DNA of 64,000 bases from Bifidobacterium sp. WK041_4_12 (lineage in GTDB: Bacteria > Actinomycetota > Actinomycetes > Actinomycetales > Bifidobacteriaceae): contig NZ_CP129674.1 in assembly GCF_041080795.1 (NCBI RefSeq), positions 1,674,001 through 1,738,000 of the forward strand, in the 5' to 3' direction. The position numbers and the translations under genes were made by a program. Shown in pieces: positions 54,769-63,920 of the stretch; the first letter of the stretch is position 1, and each line of letters begins with the position of its first letter. Under the pieces are notes generated by a model. That model made no database searches and was not told the DNA's origin. It saw only the letters and a program-made list of their open reading frames with translations.

Positions 54769-54839
54769 ATCAATGACCCTTAAGACCAATGATTCTCAAG
54801 GCGTGTATCTCTTAAGATCAATGACCCTTAAGGTCAATG
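54769..54839. repeat. 23-bp direct repeat with CTTAAG palindromes
   Basis: ATCAATGACCCTTAAG(A/G)(C/T)CAATG at 54769-54791 and again at 54817-54839, differing at two positions. Between them is another CTTAAG context (TCTTAAGA). It is in the non-coding spacer upstream of the MFS gene. Confidence 0.85.
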
Positions 54840-54892
54840 CTGGCAATCTCGAAGCAATCGAGTCCCACGGTACTCGATTCAGCTGGACAAGA

Positions 54893-55546
54893 TCAGAGTT
54901 CAAAACCCAGTTCTTCAGCAGCGGTCTGGGGAATTGCTTCGAAGGCCCAGTATTCGTCAAGATTTTCGCCGGTGCTCAGACTGCGGATTTCAGCCTTGTC
55001 GATATAGAGTTCACCGTGCAGATGATCGGTCTCATGCTGGAAGATTCTCGCCGGCCATCCGTGCAGATGATCCTCTTGCTTCTTGCCGGATTCATCCATC
55101 CAGAAGGCATTGATGTCGAGCCAACGCTTTCGGACTGCCTGAAAACCATCCACGGAAAGACAGCCTTCGTAGAAGCTGCGAGTTTCGGTGCCGATTGGCT
55201 CATATCGTGGATTGATGATGGTATGGAAGGGGAATTCTGCGATTTCTCGAGGATCGTCGTCATCATCTCGAACATGGTCCTCAACCACGGCCAAGGTGAG
55301 CGGAATGCCAACCTGTGGAGCGGCAAGCCCAACGCCTGGGGCATCGAGCATCGTCACGCGCATAGCTTCGATCAGCCTGTGGAAGGTTCGTTTGCCCAGC
55401 TGCCCGGTATATGCTTCGCTCTGCTGACGCAACACTGGGTCGCCAGCCTCCACGATGCCGAGCAGCTGGTCCTCCCCCGCTTCCTTCAGCATCGCGTCAA
55501 TCGCTGTGTTCAGACGTGCGTCCAGCTTGCTGTGACCGGGGAACAT
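54893..55546 (-). CDS. def: Peptide deformylase
   Basis: 217 residues. The three deformylase motifs are complete: GVGLAAPQ (71-78), EGCLS (127-131; metal-ligand Cys129) and HETDH (171-175). It removes the formyl group from nascent proteins. An acidic insertion RDDDDDPRE at 93-101 lies between motifs, as in actinobacterial Def. The ATG at 55546 has GGAGG five bases upstream. ORF extends upstream to 55771 within glmM; this is not coding. Confidence 0.95.
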   Translation of the reverse strand: MFPGHSKLDARLNTAIDAMLKEAGEDQLLGIVEAGDPVLRQQSEAYTGQLGKRTFHRLIEAMRVTMLDAPGVGLAAPQVGIPLTLAVVEDHVRDDDDDPREIAEFPFHTIINPRYEPIGTETRSFYEGCLSVDGFQAVRKRWLDINAFWMDESGKKQEDHLHGWPARIFQHETDHLHGELYIDKAEIRSLSTGENLDEYWAFEAIPQTAAEELGFEL

Positions 55547-55613
55547 TGAGCCTCCAAATGTTGATTGGTGTGATGGATTGGTGTGATGGATTCGTTCGTC
55601 GCTGCAGCACACG

Positions 55614-57008
55614 CTACAGTGAAAGCTCATCCTTGACGATCTGCGCAAGACGTTCGCATGTTGCGTCCGCCTGCTCCTGCGTCTCGGCCTCGGCCATGAC
55701 GCGCACCAATGGTTCGGTGCCGCTGGGACGGAGCAAGACCCGGCCGGTCTCTCCGAGCAGCTGCTCCTCATGCGCTACGGCATCCTTGATCTTGGCATTG
55801 GTTGCCGCTGCGAGTTTGTCGACATTGGGCACATTGATCAACTGCTGTGGCAACTGCGGGAAGTCGGCGGCAAGCTGCTTCAAGGACTTGCCTGAGCGCA
55901 CGACCTCGTTGGCAAGGGTGAGTGCCGTGAGCGTTCCGTCACCAGTCGTGGCGAATTCGCGGTTGATGACGTGTCCGGACTGCTCGCCACCGAGGGTGAA
56001 CCCTCCGCGAAGCATCTCTTCCAGCACGTATCGGTCACCCACGGCGGTCTGCACTGTGGCGATGCCCATGTCCTTGAGCGCAAGCCGCAATCCCAGATTG
56101 CTCATGACGGTTACGACGAGCGTGTCGTTGGCGAGCTTGCCATCGCGTTGCTTGGCGCGGGCGAGAATGCCCATGATCTGATCGCCATTGACCATCGTGC
56201 CATCTTCGTCCACCGCAAGGCACCGGTCGGCATCGCCATCGAAGGCCACTCCCATGACGGCCTGCGACGCCTTGACCATGGCCTGAAGCTGCTCAGGGTG
56301 AGTCGATCCGGCGTGCTTGTTGATGTTGTAACCATCTGGAGAAGCATTGATGACCACGACATCGGCTCCGGCCTGACGCAAGGCTTCCGGTGCGACAACC
56401 GATGTGGCACCGTTGGCGCAGTCGGCCACGATGCGCAGTCCTGCGAGGGGCTTTGTACGGGTCTTGTCTGCTCCCATCGGTGCCACGGCATCGACAAGAT
56501 GATCTATGTAGCTGTTGGTTGCGGTGACGGTGTCATGCGAGACTCTGCCGACACCCTTGCCGGTCGGACGCTCCCAATCCTGACCGAGCACCTTTTCAAT
56601 GTCGTCTTCCTTGGAGTCGGGAAGCTTGAAGCCTCCGCGCGCGAAGAACTTGATGCCATTGTCTGGCATGGGATTGTGGGATGCGGATATCACCGCACCC
56701 ATCTCAACGTTGAGCACAGAGGTAAGGTATGCGATGCCTGGAGTTGGTATGATGCCCACATCGATGACGTCGAATCCGCCGGCACTCATACCAGCCGCCA
56801 GAGCCGAAGCGAGAAAGTCACCAGATACGCGGGTGTCGCGCCCAATCAGCGCTCGTCGCCTGCCACCGGTCTGGTCGCGACTGCCCAAGACACGAACTGC
56901 TGCATCCCCCAAATCGAGTGCAAGCTTTGCAGTCAAATCCCGATTGGCCAGTCCTCGCACACCGTCAGTTCCGAAAAGTCTTGGCATCTTGCCCTTCTTC
57001 ATGCTCAT
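55614..57008 (-). CDS. glmM: Phosphoglucosamine mutase
   Basis: 464 residues. RLFGTDGVRGLAN at the N-terminus, VISASHNPMPDNGIKFF with the phosphorylated Ser, DGDADRCLAVDEDG for metal binding, and LRPSGTEPLVRVMAEA at the C-terminus are all present. Converts glucosamine-6-P to glucosamine-1-P for UDP-GlcNAc synthesis, thereby feeding peptidoglycan and perhaps the polysaccharide locus. AGGA precedes the ATG. Followed closely by def (67 bp). Confidence 0.96.
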   Translation of the reverse strand: MSMKKGKMPRLFGTDGVRGLANRDLTAKLALDLGDAAVRVLGSRDQTGGRRRALIGRDTRVSGDFLASALAAGMSAGGFDVIDVGIIPTPGIAYLTSVLNVEMGAVISASHNPMPDNGIKFFARGGFKLPDSKEDDIEKVLGQDWERPTGKGVGRVSHDTVTATNSYIDHLVDAVAPMGADKTRTKPLAGLRIVADCANGATSVVAPEALRQAGADVVVINASPDGYNINKHAGSTHPEQLQAMVKASQAVMGVAFDGDADRCLAVDEDGTMVNGDQIMGILARAKQRDGKLANDTLVVTVMSNLGLRLALKDMGIATVQTAVGDRYVLEEMLRGGFTLGGEQSGHVINREFATTGDGTLTALTLANEVVRSGKSLKQLAADFPQLPQQLINVPNVDKLAAATNAKIKDAVAHEEQLLGETGRVLLRPSGTEPLVRVMAEAETQEQADATCERLAQIVKDELSL

Positions 57009-57163
57009 AATTCCTGTGAATCCGCAGTTATAACCATATCAATTGTTGTCCCACATCGGACAAAAAATGCGGATGGCGCGCTTTTTCGCACACCACCCGC
57101 ACAGCGCCGACTCTGCATGAGGCCACAATGCAGCTTCTCAGGGTTCAGATGCAACGGCTTGTT

Positions 57164-57277
57164 GAGTTTTGCGACAATGTTGAAGTATCACCGTCCAGAA
57201 TCGCTGAAAATCCGACCAAGAACATCCGAAAATCAGGGCTGATTCAGGGTCGATACTGTGCAATTGTCGCAAAACTC
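57164..57277. repeat. Long inverted-repeat hairpin B
   Basis: Left arm GAGTTTTGCGACAAT (57164-57178) pairs exactly with ATTGTCGCAAAACTC (57263-57277). After a 5x5 unpaired segment the inner stem AGTATC (57184-57189) pairs with GATACT (57252-57257). Loop of 62 nt with CCGAAAATCAG near its 3' side. It is 23 bp after the pepN stop, upstream of glmM. Confidence 0.85.
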
Positions 57278-57300
57278 GATAAGTCGGAAACTTTCGTGCT

Positions 57301-59913
57301 CTACAGCTGCGAATTGTAGGTCTGCACCTTCAAAACACGGCGTGAAACGTCAAGATTCTTCATGATCATGCCCCGAAGCGCTCGATCAGCGTCCGCATGC
57401 TCTTCAAGCCAGCGTTCACCACCGGCAACGAGCTTGTGCGCATCGGCGAATCGAGGATACAGGCCCTGCCCACCCAAGGGGCAAATCAGAGTTTCGGCAA
57501 TATGGAATGACTTGTCTTTCCATATGGAATCGATGCTGCTGAAGAAACGATCAACATAACCCTCGTACAGCTGTGGATCGGTGTTCTGCGAGAATCCTGC
57601 GGCAACTGCTTCGATCTGGGAATTCGTCAGAGCATCGTCATCCAGTGCTTCGGTCCATGCCCACTTCTTGGTCTGAGCAGTGGGACGAGCAGCCTTGGCA
57701 CCATATGCCTTTTCTCGGTTCTCCGTGGTTTCACGCTTGCTGAGTTCAGCATCGATTGCCTCATCACTGATCAGGTCGTTGGCTGCGAGCGCGTGAATGA
57801 TAAGCCAGCGCAGGCTGTTGTCGATGCTCAGACCCTCAAGCTTGAGTTCGCCGCTGAGCAAGCCTTGGGCATTGTCTTCGAAATCGTCGTCAACGCCATA
57901 GCCTAGGTACACCTGCAGCAGTTGGAACTGTTCGTCTGAACCGGCTTCGGCTGCAAGTACGAGCTTCCACAAGGTCTGAGCGACGAGTTTCATGATGGAT
58001 GCCCTGCGGCTCGGTGCCACGTAGTTATGCACGGCACCCGAAATCTGCGACAGAGCGTATCGGAAGGTGGTCGACTGCTTTTCCGTGGACACAGCTTTCA
58101 AGGAGAGCGTTACAAATCGTTCTGCCGGGAATTCGGCATCCCTGGTCATGTCCCAGAGCGAGAGCCATATCACCGCGCGAGCCAGCGGATCCTTGAACGC
58201 ATAGAGATGCGCCTCGGCGAAGTTCAGCGATTCCTTGTCAAAGCGCAGTTTCGTATAGGTGAGATCATCGTCATTGACCAGAATGAAACGAGGACGCTTC
58301 AAACCGATGATGTCGCTGATTTCGGTACGCTCGCCGTCAACATCGAGTTCGAATCGATCGGTGCGCACGATTTTGCCGTTATCGTCAGGGTTGTAGAATC
58401 CCACGGCAATGCGATGCGGGCGCGTTACCGGGAACTCTGCAGGCGCTGTCTGCACCAGATCTGCCTTGGTTATCGTGCCTTCGCTGTTAGTGTCGATGTC
58501 TGCGGTGATGGTGTTGATGCCAGACTGCTCGAGCCAAAGCTTCGACCAGGAGTCAAGATCGCGGCCGGAAGCCTTGGACAGTTCTACAAGCAGGTCATGA
58601 AGCGTGGCATTGCCATAGGCGTGCTTGGTCAGATAGCTGTGGATGCCTTCGAAGAATTTCGCACGGCCGACATAGGCGACAAGCTGCTTCAGCACTGAGG
58701 CACCCTTGGCATAGGTGATGCCGTCGAAGTTGACGTAGGTGTCGTTCAGATCATGGATGGGTGCCACGATGGGATGCGTGGTTGGCATCTGGTCCTCGGC
58801 CAGAGCCCAGCTTTTCTCGCCGGAGCAGAAGGTTGCCCAGTCATCGGTGTGCTCGGTGGCTTCGGATGTCGCGAGCGTGGACATGAATTCTGCGAAGGAT
58901 TCGTTCAGCCACAGGTCATTCCACCATTTCATCGTCACATAGTCACCGAACCACATGTGTGCAAGTTCATGCAGCACGGTTTCGACGCGCCTGTTGATGA
59001 CGGCGCCACTCACCTTCGATTCGAAGATGTAGGAATCGCGCAAGGTCACCAAGGCTATGTTCTCCATGGCTCCCGCGTTATATTCAGGAACGAAAACCTG
59101 GTCATACTTGGCATAAGGGTAGGGCACGCCCCAAGTCTTGGCATAGAAGGCAAAGCCCTTCTTGGTCACGTCGAACAGCGACTCGGTGTCCTTGTCAAAG
59201 GCATCCTTCAAGGACTGACGGCAATAGAGGCCCATGGGAATCGTGCGGCCATCCTCGTTCGCATATTCGGATGTCCACCCTGCGTAGGGACCGGCTACGA
59301 AGGCAGTCAGATACGAGCTCATTGTTGGCGTCTGCTCAAAGATCCAACGCTTGATGCCCTCTGCCGGCGCATCGCCGAGCGTGCCTTCTGCGGTCTTGCC
59401 AGCCAGATTCTCGACTGATGCGACAGGGGAATTCGAAAGAACGGTCCATGATTCTGGAGCGACCACGGTGAAGTCGAAGGTCGCCTTCAGATCAGGCTGG
59501 TCGAAGACGGCATACACGCGACGAGCATCAGGAACCTCGAACTGGCTGTAGAGATAGATCCTGCCGTCTGCTGGATCGACGCTGCGATGCAGACCCTCTC
59601 CTGTGCGCGAATAGGCGCATGTGGCTGTCACATCGACCTGATTGTGCTCTTGAAGATGCTCAAGCGCGATTCTGTCATCCTTGAACACGACTGCGGGGTC
59701 CAGCGTTGCTCCGTTGAGCACGATGCTGTCGACCGTTGGCGCAATCAGATCAAGAAAGGTGCTGTCTCCCGGCTTCGCATCAAAGGTGAGCGTCGTGGAT
59801 GACGTGAAGGTTTTGGCCCCCTGCGTGACATCGAGCGACACCACATATGCTGGATGTGACACTATCTCCCGTCGTTCTTCGGCCTCGATCTGTGTCAGAT
59901 TCGATCCTGGCAT
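57301..59913 (-). CDS. pepN: Aminopeptidase N
   Basis: About 870 residues, M1 metallopeptidase. The exopeptidase motif GAMENIAL and the zinc site HELAHMWFGDYVTMK...WLNESFAEF (HEXXH-X18-E) are intact. The N-terminal beta domain (SHPAYVVSLDVTQGAKTFTS) and C-terminal ERAP1-like helical domain are also recognisable. Cytoplasmic; removes N-terminal residues from peptides. ATG at 59913 has AAGGAG six bases upstream; the longer ORF (to 60087) is not supported. Confidence 0.96.
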   Translation of the reverse strand: MPGSNLTQIEAEERREIVSHPAYVVSLDVTQGAKTFTSSTTLTFDAKPGDSTFLDLIAPTVDSIVLNGATLDPAVVFKDDRIALEHLQEHNQVDVTATCAYSRTGEGLHRSVDPADGRIYLYSQFEVPDARRVYAVFDQPDLKATFDFTVVAPESWTVLSNSPVASVENLAGKTAEGTLGDAPAEGIKRWIFEQTPTMSSYLTAFVAGPYAGWTSEYANEDGRTIPMGLYCRQSLKDAFDKDTESLFDVTKKGFAFYAKTWGVPYPYAKYDQVFVPEYNAGAMENIALVTLRDSYIFESKVSGAVINRRVETVLHELAHMWFGDYVTMKWWNDLWLNESFAEFMSTLATSEATEHTDDWATFCSGEKSWALAEDQMPTTHPIVAPIHDLNDTYVNFDGITYAKGASVLKQLVAYVGRAKFFEGIHSYLTKHAYGNATLHDLLVELSKASGRDLDSWSKLWLEQSGINTITADIDTNSEGTITKADLVQTAPAEFPVTRPHRIAVGFYNPDDNGKIVRTDRFELDVDGERTEISDIIGLKRPRFILVNDDDLTYTKLRFDKESLNFAEAHLYAFKDPLARAVIWLSLWDMTRDAEFPAERFVTLSLKAVSTEKQSTTFRYALSQISGAVHNYVAPSRRASIMKLVAQTLWKLVLAAEAGSDEQFQLLQVYLGYGVDDDFEDNAQGLLSGELKLEGLSIDNSLRWLIIHALAANDLISDEAIDAELSKRETTENREKAYGAKAARPTAQTKKWAWTEALDDDALTNSQIEAVAAGFSQNTDPQLYEGYVDRFFSSIDSIWKDKSFHIAETLICPLGGQGLYPRFADAHKLVAGGERWLEEHADADRALRGMIMKNLDVSRRVLKVQTYNSQL

Positions 59914-60039
59914 TCCCCACTCCTTAGCTATCATCACATGATGATGGATATATATTGTGCTGCAACTCATATGAGCAACTGTGCGTGCTGTTCTTCGGCA
60001 TGCCCGAGCTGCTTCCAACCTTACTCTCGGGCATGATTG

Positions 60040-60086
60040 TGGCCCCGAAACATGAGGCACTACTCGTGTCTTATGTTTCGAGGCCA
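60040..60086. terminator. Hairpin between RNase J and pepN
   Basis: An imperfect stem TGGCCCCGAAACATGAGGCAC / GTGTCTTATGTTTCGAGGCCA-type, shown by TGGCC-CGAAACAT pairing with ATGTTTCG-GGCCA, at 60040-60086. It is about 100 bp after the RNase J stop. No T-run. The adjacent 60087-60189 contains nothing else. Confidence 0.5.
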
Positions 60087-60189
60087 CGGAATCGGGTTCA
60101 CGGCTGAATCAGCCGCATGACCGAGTCAGCCATGCAGCTGAAACAACCGGATTCCAATGTGCTGGTCGAAGCCGTTATATGCTGTTCGC

Positions 60190-62028
60190 TTACTTCTCAA
60201 CGTCCTGCGCTATGTCGGCAACCACCGGCACGATCATCGGGCTGCGGTGCAGCTTGCGAGCGATCCAACCACCCAAAGTCCTGCGCATGATCTGCTGCAA
60301 CTGGTGCGTGTTATGCGTACCCTGCATCATCGCATCCTGGAGTTGCTCGACGATCTGTTCGCGCACACGTTCGAACTCGCTCTCGTCCTCGGCAACCGCA
60401 TTGAGGAAGATCTTCGGTCCGCTGATCACATCGTTCGTTTCCGTATCGACGACGACGAAGGCTGAAACGAAGCCCTCGGAGCCAAGGATTCTGCGCTTCT
60501 CGAGTTCCTCGTCGGTGAGCTCTCCCACCGAGTCGCCATCGACATACACATAGCCGCATGGCACGCTGCCAACCACAGCCGCCTGACCATGATAGAGGTC
60601 GACGACATCGCCATCCTCGGCGAGCACGACGTTCTTCGGATCAACGCCCGTCTTGACCGCGATCAGACCGTTGGCCACCAAATGACGGTTTTCACCGTGG
60701 ATTGGCATGGCACAGCGAGGCTGAACGATGTTGTAGAAGTACAGCAGTTCGCCTTCGTCGGCATGACCGGACACGTGGATTGCCGCATTGTCCTTATTGA
60801 TGACTCGCGCACCCAAGCGTGTGAGCTTGTTGATGACCTTGTATACGCCATGCTCGTTGCCTGGAATGAGCGAGCTGGCAAGAATCACGGTGTCGAATTC
60901 GTTGATCGTGATGTCTCTATGCGTGCCATCGGCGATGCGTCCAAGCGCAGCCATGGGCTCGCCCTGCGAACCGGTGACCATGTAGACGATCTTGTTGTCC
61001 TGAATGTCATGCGCCTGCTTCAGATCGACAATCGTGTCCTCTGGCAGATGCAGATAGCCCAGATCAGATGCGATGGCCATGTTGCGCACCATCGAACGAC
61101 CGGCGAACACCACCTTGCGGCCGTGCTTGTGGGCAGCATCGACAACCTGCTGCACGCGGTGCACATGGCTGGAGAAGCTGGCGACGATGATCTTTCGTGT
61201 GGCGTCGCCGAATGCCTTGTCGAGGGCCGGACCGATGGAGGTCTCAGGCTTCACGAAGCCGGGAACCTCGGCATTGGTGGAATCCACCATGAGCAGGTCA
61301 ACGCCCTGCTCCCCCAGACGGCCGAACTCGCGCAGATCGGTGATCTTATGGTCCAAAGGCAGCTGGTCGAGCTTCATGTCACCGGTGTCGATGATGTGGC
61401 CTGCAGGAGTCTTGACCGAAACGCCCAGCGCATCGGGAATGGAGTGCGTGACCGTGATGAATTCAAGATTGAAAGGACCGACCTTGAGCTTGTCGCGACC
61501 TTCGACCTCGACCTTGGTGGGTTCAAGACGATGCTCCTTGCACTTCGCGTCCACGAAGGCAAGCGTCAGTTTCGAACCGATCAAAGGAATGTCAGGACGC
61601 AGCTTCAAGAGATACGGAACCGCCCCGATATGGTCTTCATGACCGTGCGTGAGGACAAGGGCTTCGACATCGTCCAGTCGATTGCGGATGTAATTGAAGT
61701 CAGGGAGGATCAGGTCGACACCTGGCTGCTCCTCCTCGGGGAAGAGCACACCGCAGTCGATGAGCAGCAGATGACCGTTATATTCGATAACGTTCATGTT
61801 GCGTCCGATTTCACCGAGACCGCCGAGGGCTACGATTCGCATGGAACCCTTGTGATATTTCGGAGGTGCGACGAGAACGGTTTCCTGCTTGGTGGCCGAA
61901 TTCGTCATCTTGCGTGAATTGTTTCCCCTGGAACCGGAATAGTTGCCACGGCGCCTGCCGTTTCTGTTTTGCGACCGGTTACCTGTACTTCTTTTTCGTG
62001 TCGTGCTTTTTTGTTGTTCTTGTGTCAT
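60190..62028 (-). CDS. rnj: Ribonuclease J
   Basis: About 612 residues. A low-complexity basic N-terminal tail (STTRKRSTGNRSQNRNGRRR) precedes the metallo-beta-lactamase domain with VLTHGHEDHIGAVPYLL (zinc motif) and the beta-CASP domain with SSHVHRVQQV and HVSGHADEGELLYF. Matches actinobacterial RNase J, a 5'-3' exonuclease and endonuclease in mRNA decay and rRNA processing. ATG at 62028 chosen; a TTG at 62076 is in frame. It follows dapA by 71 bp. Confidence 0.95.
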   Translation of the reverse strand: MTQEQQKSTTRKRSTGNRSQNRNGRRRGNYSGSRGNNSRKMTNSATKQETVLVAPPKYHKGSMRIVALGGLGEIGRNMNVIEYNGHLLLIDCGVLFPEEEQPGVDLILPDFNYIRNRLDDVEALVLTHGHEDHIGAVPYLLKLRPDIPLIGSKLTLAFVDAKCKEHRLEPTKVEVEGRDKLKVGPFNLEFITVTHSIPDALGVSVKTPAGHIIDTGDMKLDQLPLDHKITDLREFGRLGEQGVDLLMVDSTNAEVPGFVKPETSIGPALDKAFGDATRKIIVASFSSHVHRVQQVVDAAHKHGRKVVFAGRSMVRNMAIASDLGYLHLPEDTIVDLKQAHDIQDNKIVYMVTGSQGEPMAALGRIADGTHRDITINEFDTVILASSLIPGNEHGVYKVINKLTRLGARVINKDNAAIHVSGHADEGELLYFYNIVQPRCAMPIHGENRHLVANGLIAVKTGVDPKNVVLAEDGDVVDLYHGQAAVVGSVPCGYVYVDGDSVGELTDEELEKRRILGSEGFVSAFVVVDTETNDVISGPKIFLNAVAEDESEFERVREQIVEQLQDAMMQGTHNTHQLQQIMRRTLGGWIARKLHRSPMIVPVVADIAQDVEK

Positions 62029-62099
62029 TTCCACTTGATTTTCTTTATTCAGTGCCTTCGCCTGATACGAAGGCAACGCTCATCGTATGATGTGCGAAT

Positions 62100-63005
62100 T
62101 CAGAGCAAGCCCGCTCGACGCATGCCCTCTTCCGCCTTGTCGAGTTCGCGTGCACTCGGACCTACGTTAGGTTCGCGCATCGTTGTTCCTGGAATATATC
62201 CCTTGATTTTCAGAGCTGCCTTTGCCATGACCGCCTGGAATCCATCACCGTTGAGAGCGGTGACGACAGGCTCGATCTGGGCCGCCAATTCCTGAGCCTT
62301 ACGAATGTCTCCCGAATCGAATGCCTCGGCCAATTGCTTCATCGGCCTTGCGGCAACGTGGGCTGCGACTGATATCACACCTACGGCACCCATGGCCAGG
62401 AAAGGCAGATAGAGTGAATCGTCGCCTGAATACCAGACCAGATTGGTAAGTCTGCGCTTGACCAAAGCTTCGGCGACATTCCCCGTTGCATCTTTTACTG
62501 CTGCGACATGTTCGAATTCAGCGAGGCGCTGATAGGTGCTCGTCTTGACATGCAAACCGGTACGTCCGGGTACGTCGTAGACGATGATGGGTTTTTCGGC
62601 CACTTCGTTCACTGCCTTGTAGTGTGCCACGATTCCATTCTGCGAAGGACGGGAATAGTAGGGCATCACAATAAGCAGACCATCGGCTCCTGCATTCTGC
62701 GTCATTTCAGCCATGCGCACGGTGTGAGCCGTATCGTTCGAGCCTGCGCCCGAGATCACGGGGACATCAACGGCTTGCTTGACAACCTGAACGAGCTTGA
62801 CCTTCTCTTCGAGATGGGTCACCGGCGACTCTCCGGTGGTTCCGTTTACCAGCAATCCATCCGCTCCATCGGCGACGAGGTGCTGGGCAAGGGCGGCTGC
62901 AGCGTCGTAATCCATCGCGCCATCAGACTTCATAGGGGTGACCATCGCAGGTATGACGCGGCCAAATGGGGCTGGATCAAGAAGATTGGCGTTCGAATTG
63001 CTCAT
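62100..63005 (-). CDS. dapA: 4-hydroxy-tetrahydrodipicolinate synthase
   Basis: About 301 residues, TIM barrel. VNGTTGESPVTHLEEKVKLV is the substrate-binding motif; IIVYDVPGRTG contains the catalytic Tyr, and AAVKDATGN the Schiff-base Lys. Condenses pyruvate and aspartate semialdehyde in the lysine/diaminopimelate pathway. ATG at 63005 (TTG at 63014 possible). The ribosome site is weak. Confidence 0.96.
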   Translation of the reverse strand: MSNSNANLLDPAPFGRVIPAMVTPMKSDGAMDYDAAAALAQHLVADGADGLLVNGTTGESPVTHLEEKVKLVQVVKQAVDVPVISGAGSNDTAHTVRMAEMTQNAGADGLLIVMPYYSRPSQNGIVAHYKAVNEVAEKPIIVYDVPGRTGLHVKTSTYQRLAEFEHVAAVKDATGNVAEALVKRRLTNLVWYSGDDSLYLPFLAMGAVGVISVAAHVAARPMKQLAEAFDSGDIRKAQELAAQIEPVVTALNGDGFQAVMAKAALKIKGYIPGTTMREPNVGPSARELDKAEEGMRRAGLL

Positions 63006-63055
63006 AAAACCCAAGGTACTGCGCGGCTGAGACTGGAATTGAGCGACAGAACGCC

Positions 63056-63156
63056 TTCATTGTGAACTTGTCAAAGTATCAAAGCTCAAAAACTGGGGAA
63101 AACTGAGCTAAACAAGCCAAAAATCGACGTTTATACTTTGACAAGTTCACAATGAA
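63056..63156. repeat. Long inverted-repeat hairpin C (24-bp arms, 53-nt loop)
   Basis: Left arm 63056-63079 begins TTCATTGTGAACTTGTC and ends AAAGTAT; right arm 63133-63156 is its exact complement. The 53-nt loop starts CAAAGC, has CCAAAAATC at loop positions 38-46, and contains an inner stem AGCTCA/TGAGCT. It lies 17 bp after the dapB stop. Confidence 0.92.
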
Positions 63157-63173
63157 CGGAACAGACGCGGAAT

Positions 63174-63920
63174 TTAGAGGTTGAGGAAGGAGTTGAGGCC
63201 GATGGTGAGGCCTGAATGGCCTTGCTGCGCCATGGTGCGGACGGCGAGCAGCACACCAGGCATGAAAGAACCGCGATCGAAGCTATCGGCGCGTATCGTG
63301 AGCTGCTCTCCAGCGTTGCCAAGCAGTACCTCTTCGTGCGCATTGAGTCCACGCAGCCTGACTGCATGCACATGAATGCCATCGATGACTTCGCCACGAG
63401 CCGAAGTGCCGTTCTGCGTCCCGTCAGGAATGCTGCCCAGCTTCGCTGCACGGCGTGCATCCGCAATCGTATGCGCAGTATGTATTGCCGTGCCTGATGG
63501 GGCATCCACCTTGTCGGGATGATGCAGTTCGATCACTTCTGCCGATTCGAAGTATCGGGCTGCCACGCCAGCGAAGTAATCGGCAAGAACCGCGGAAATC
63601 GCAAAGTTCGGAGCGATGAACACACCGACATTCGGATGATCTGCCAGTGCCGTGCGAATCTTCTCGTATTTCTCTTCCGTCCAGCCGGTTGTGCCGACGA
63701 CGACGCTGACATCACGACTGATCAGTTCAAGAACATTGCTCAGCGTTACCGAAGGCACGGTGAAATCAACGGCAATGTCGGTATTGTCGGGCTTGATCAG
63801 ATCGAATGAGTCGCCTGCATCAAGCCGCTGGGACACTTCCATGTCTTCTGCCGATTCAACTGCTCCGACAACGGTGCGACCCATGCGCCCATGGGCTCCT
63901 ATTACTGAAACCTTGATCAT
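63174..63920 (-). CDS. dapB: 4-hydroxy-tetrahydrodipicolinate reductase
   Basis: 248 residues. Nucleotide-binding GAHGRMGRTV, VVGTTGW, and catalytic IELHHPDKVDAPSGTA identify DapB. Reduces the DapA product with NAD(P)H for lysine and diaminopimelate synthesis. It precedes dapA by 168 bp containing hairpin C. The final 80 bp of the window upstream hold only its leader (AAGG near 63930). Confidence 0.97.
   Translation of the reverse strand: MIKVSVIGAHGRMGRTVVGAVESAEDMEVSQRLDAGDSFDLIKPDNTDIAVDFTVPSVTLSNVLELISRDVSVVVGTTGWTEEKYEKIRTALADHPNVGVFIAPNFAISAVLADYFAGVAARYFESAEVIELHHPDKVDAPSGTAIHTAHTIADARRAAKLGSIPDGTQNGTSARGEVIDGIHVHAVRLRGLNAHEEVLLGNAGEQLTIRADSFDRGSFMPGVLLAVRTMAQQGHSGLTIGLNSFLNL

Noticed and set aside
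55546..55771. Long N-terminal extension of peptide deformylase
   Set aside because: It runs into glmM and has no deformylase similarity; a GGAGG-preceded ATG at 55546 gives the normal length.
60589..61917. 442-codon plus-strand ORF opposite RNase J
   Set aside because: Antisense shadow of a gene with clear catalytic motifs; no domain in the translated shadow.
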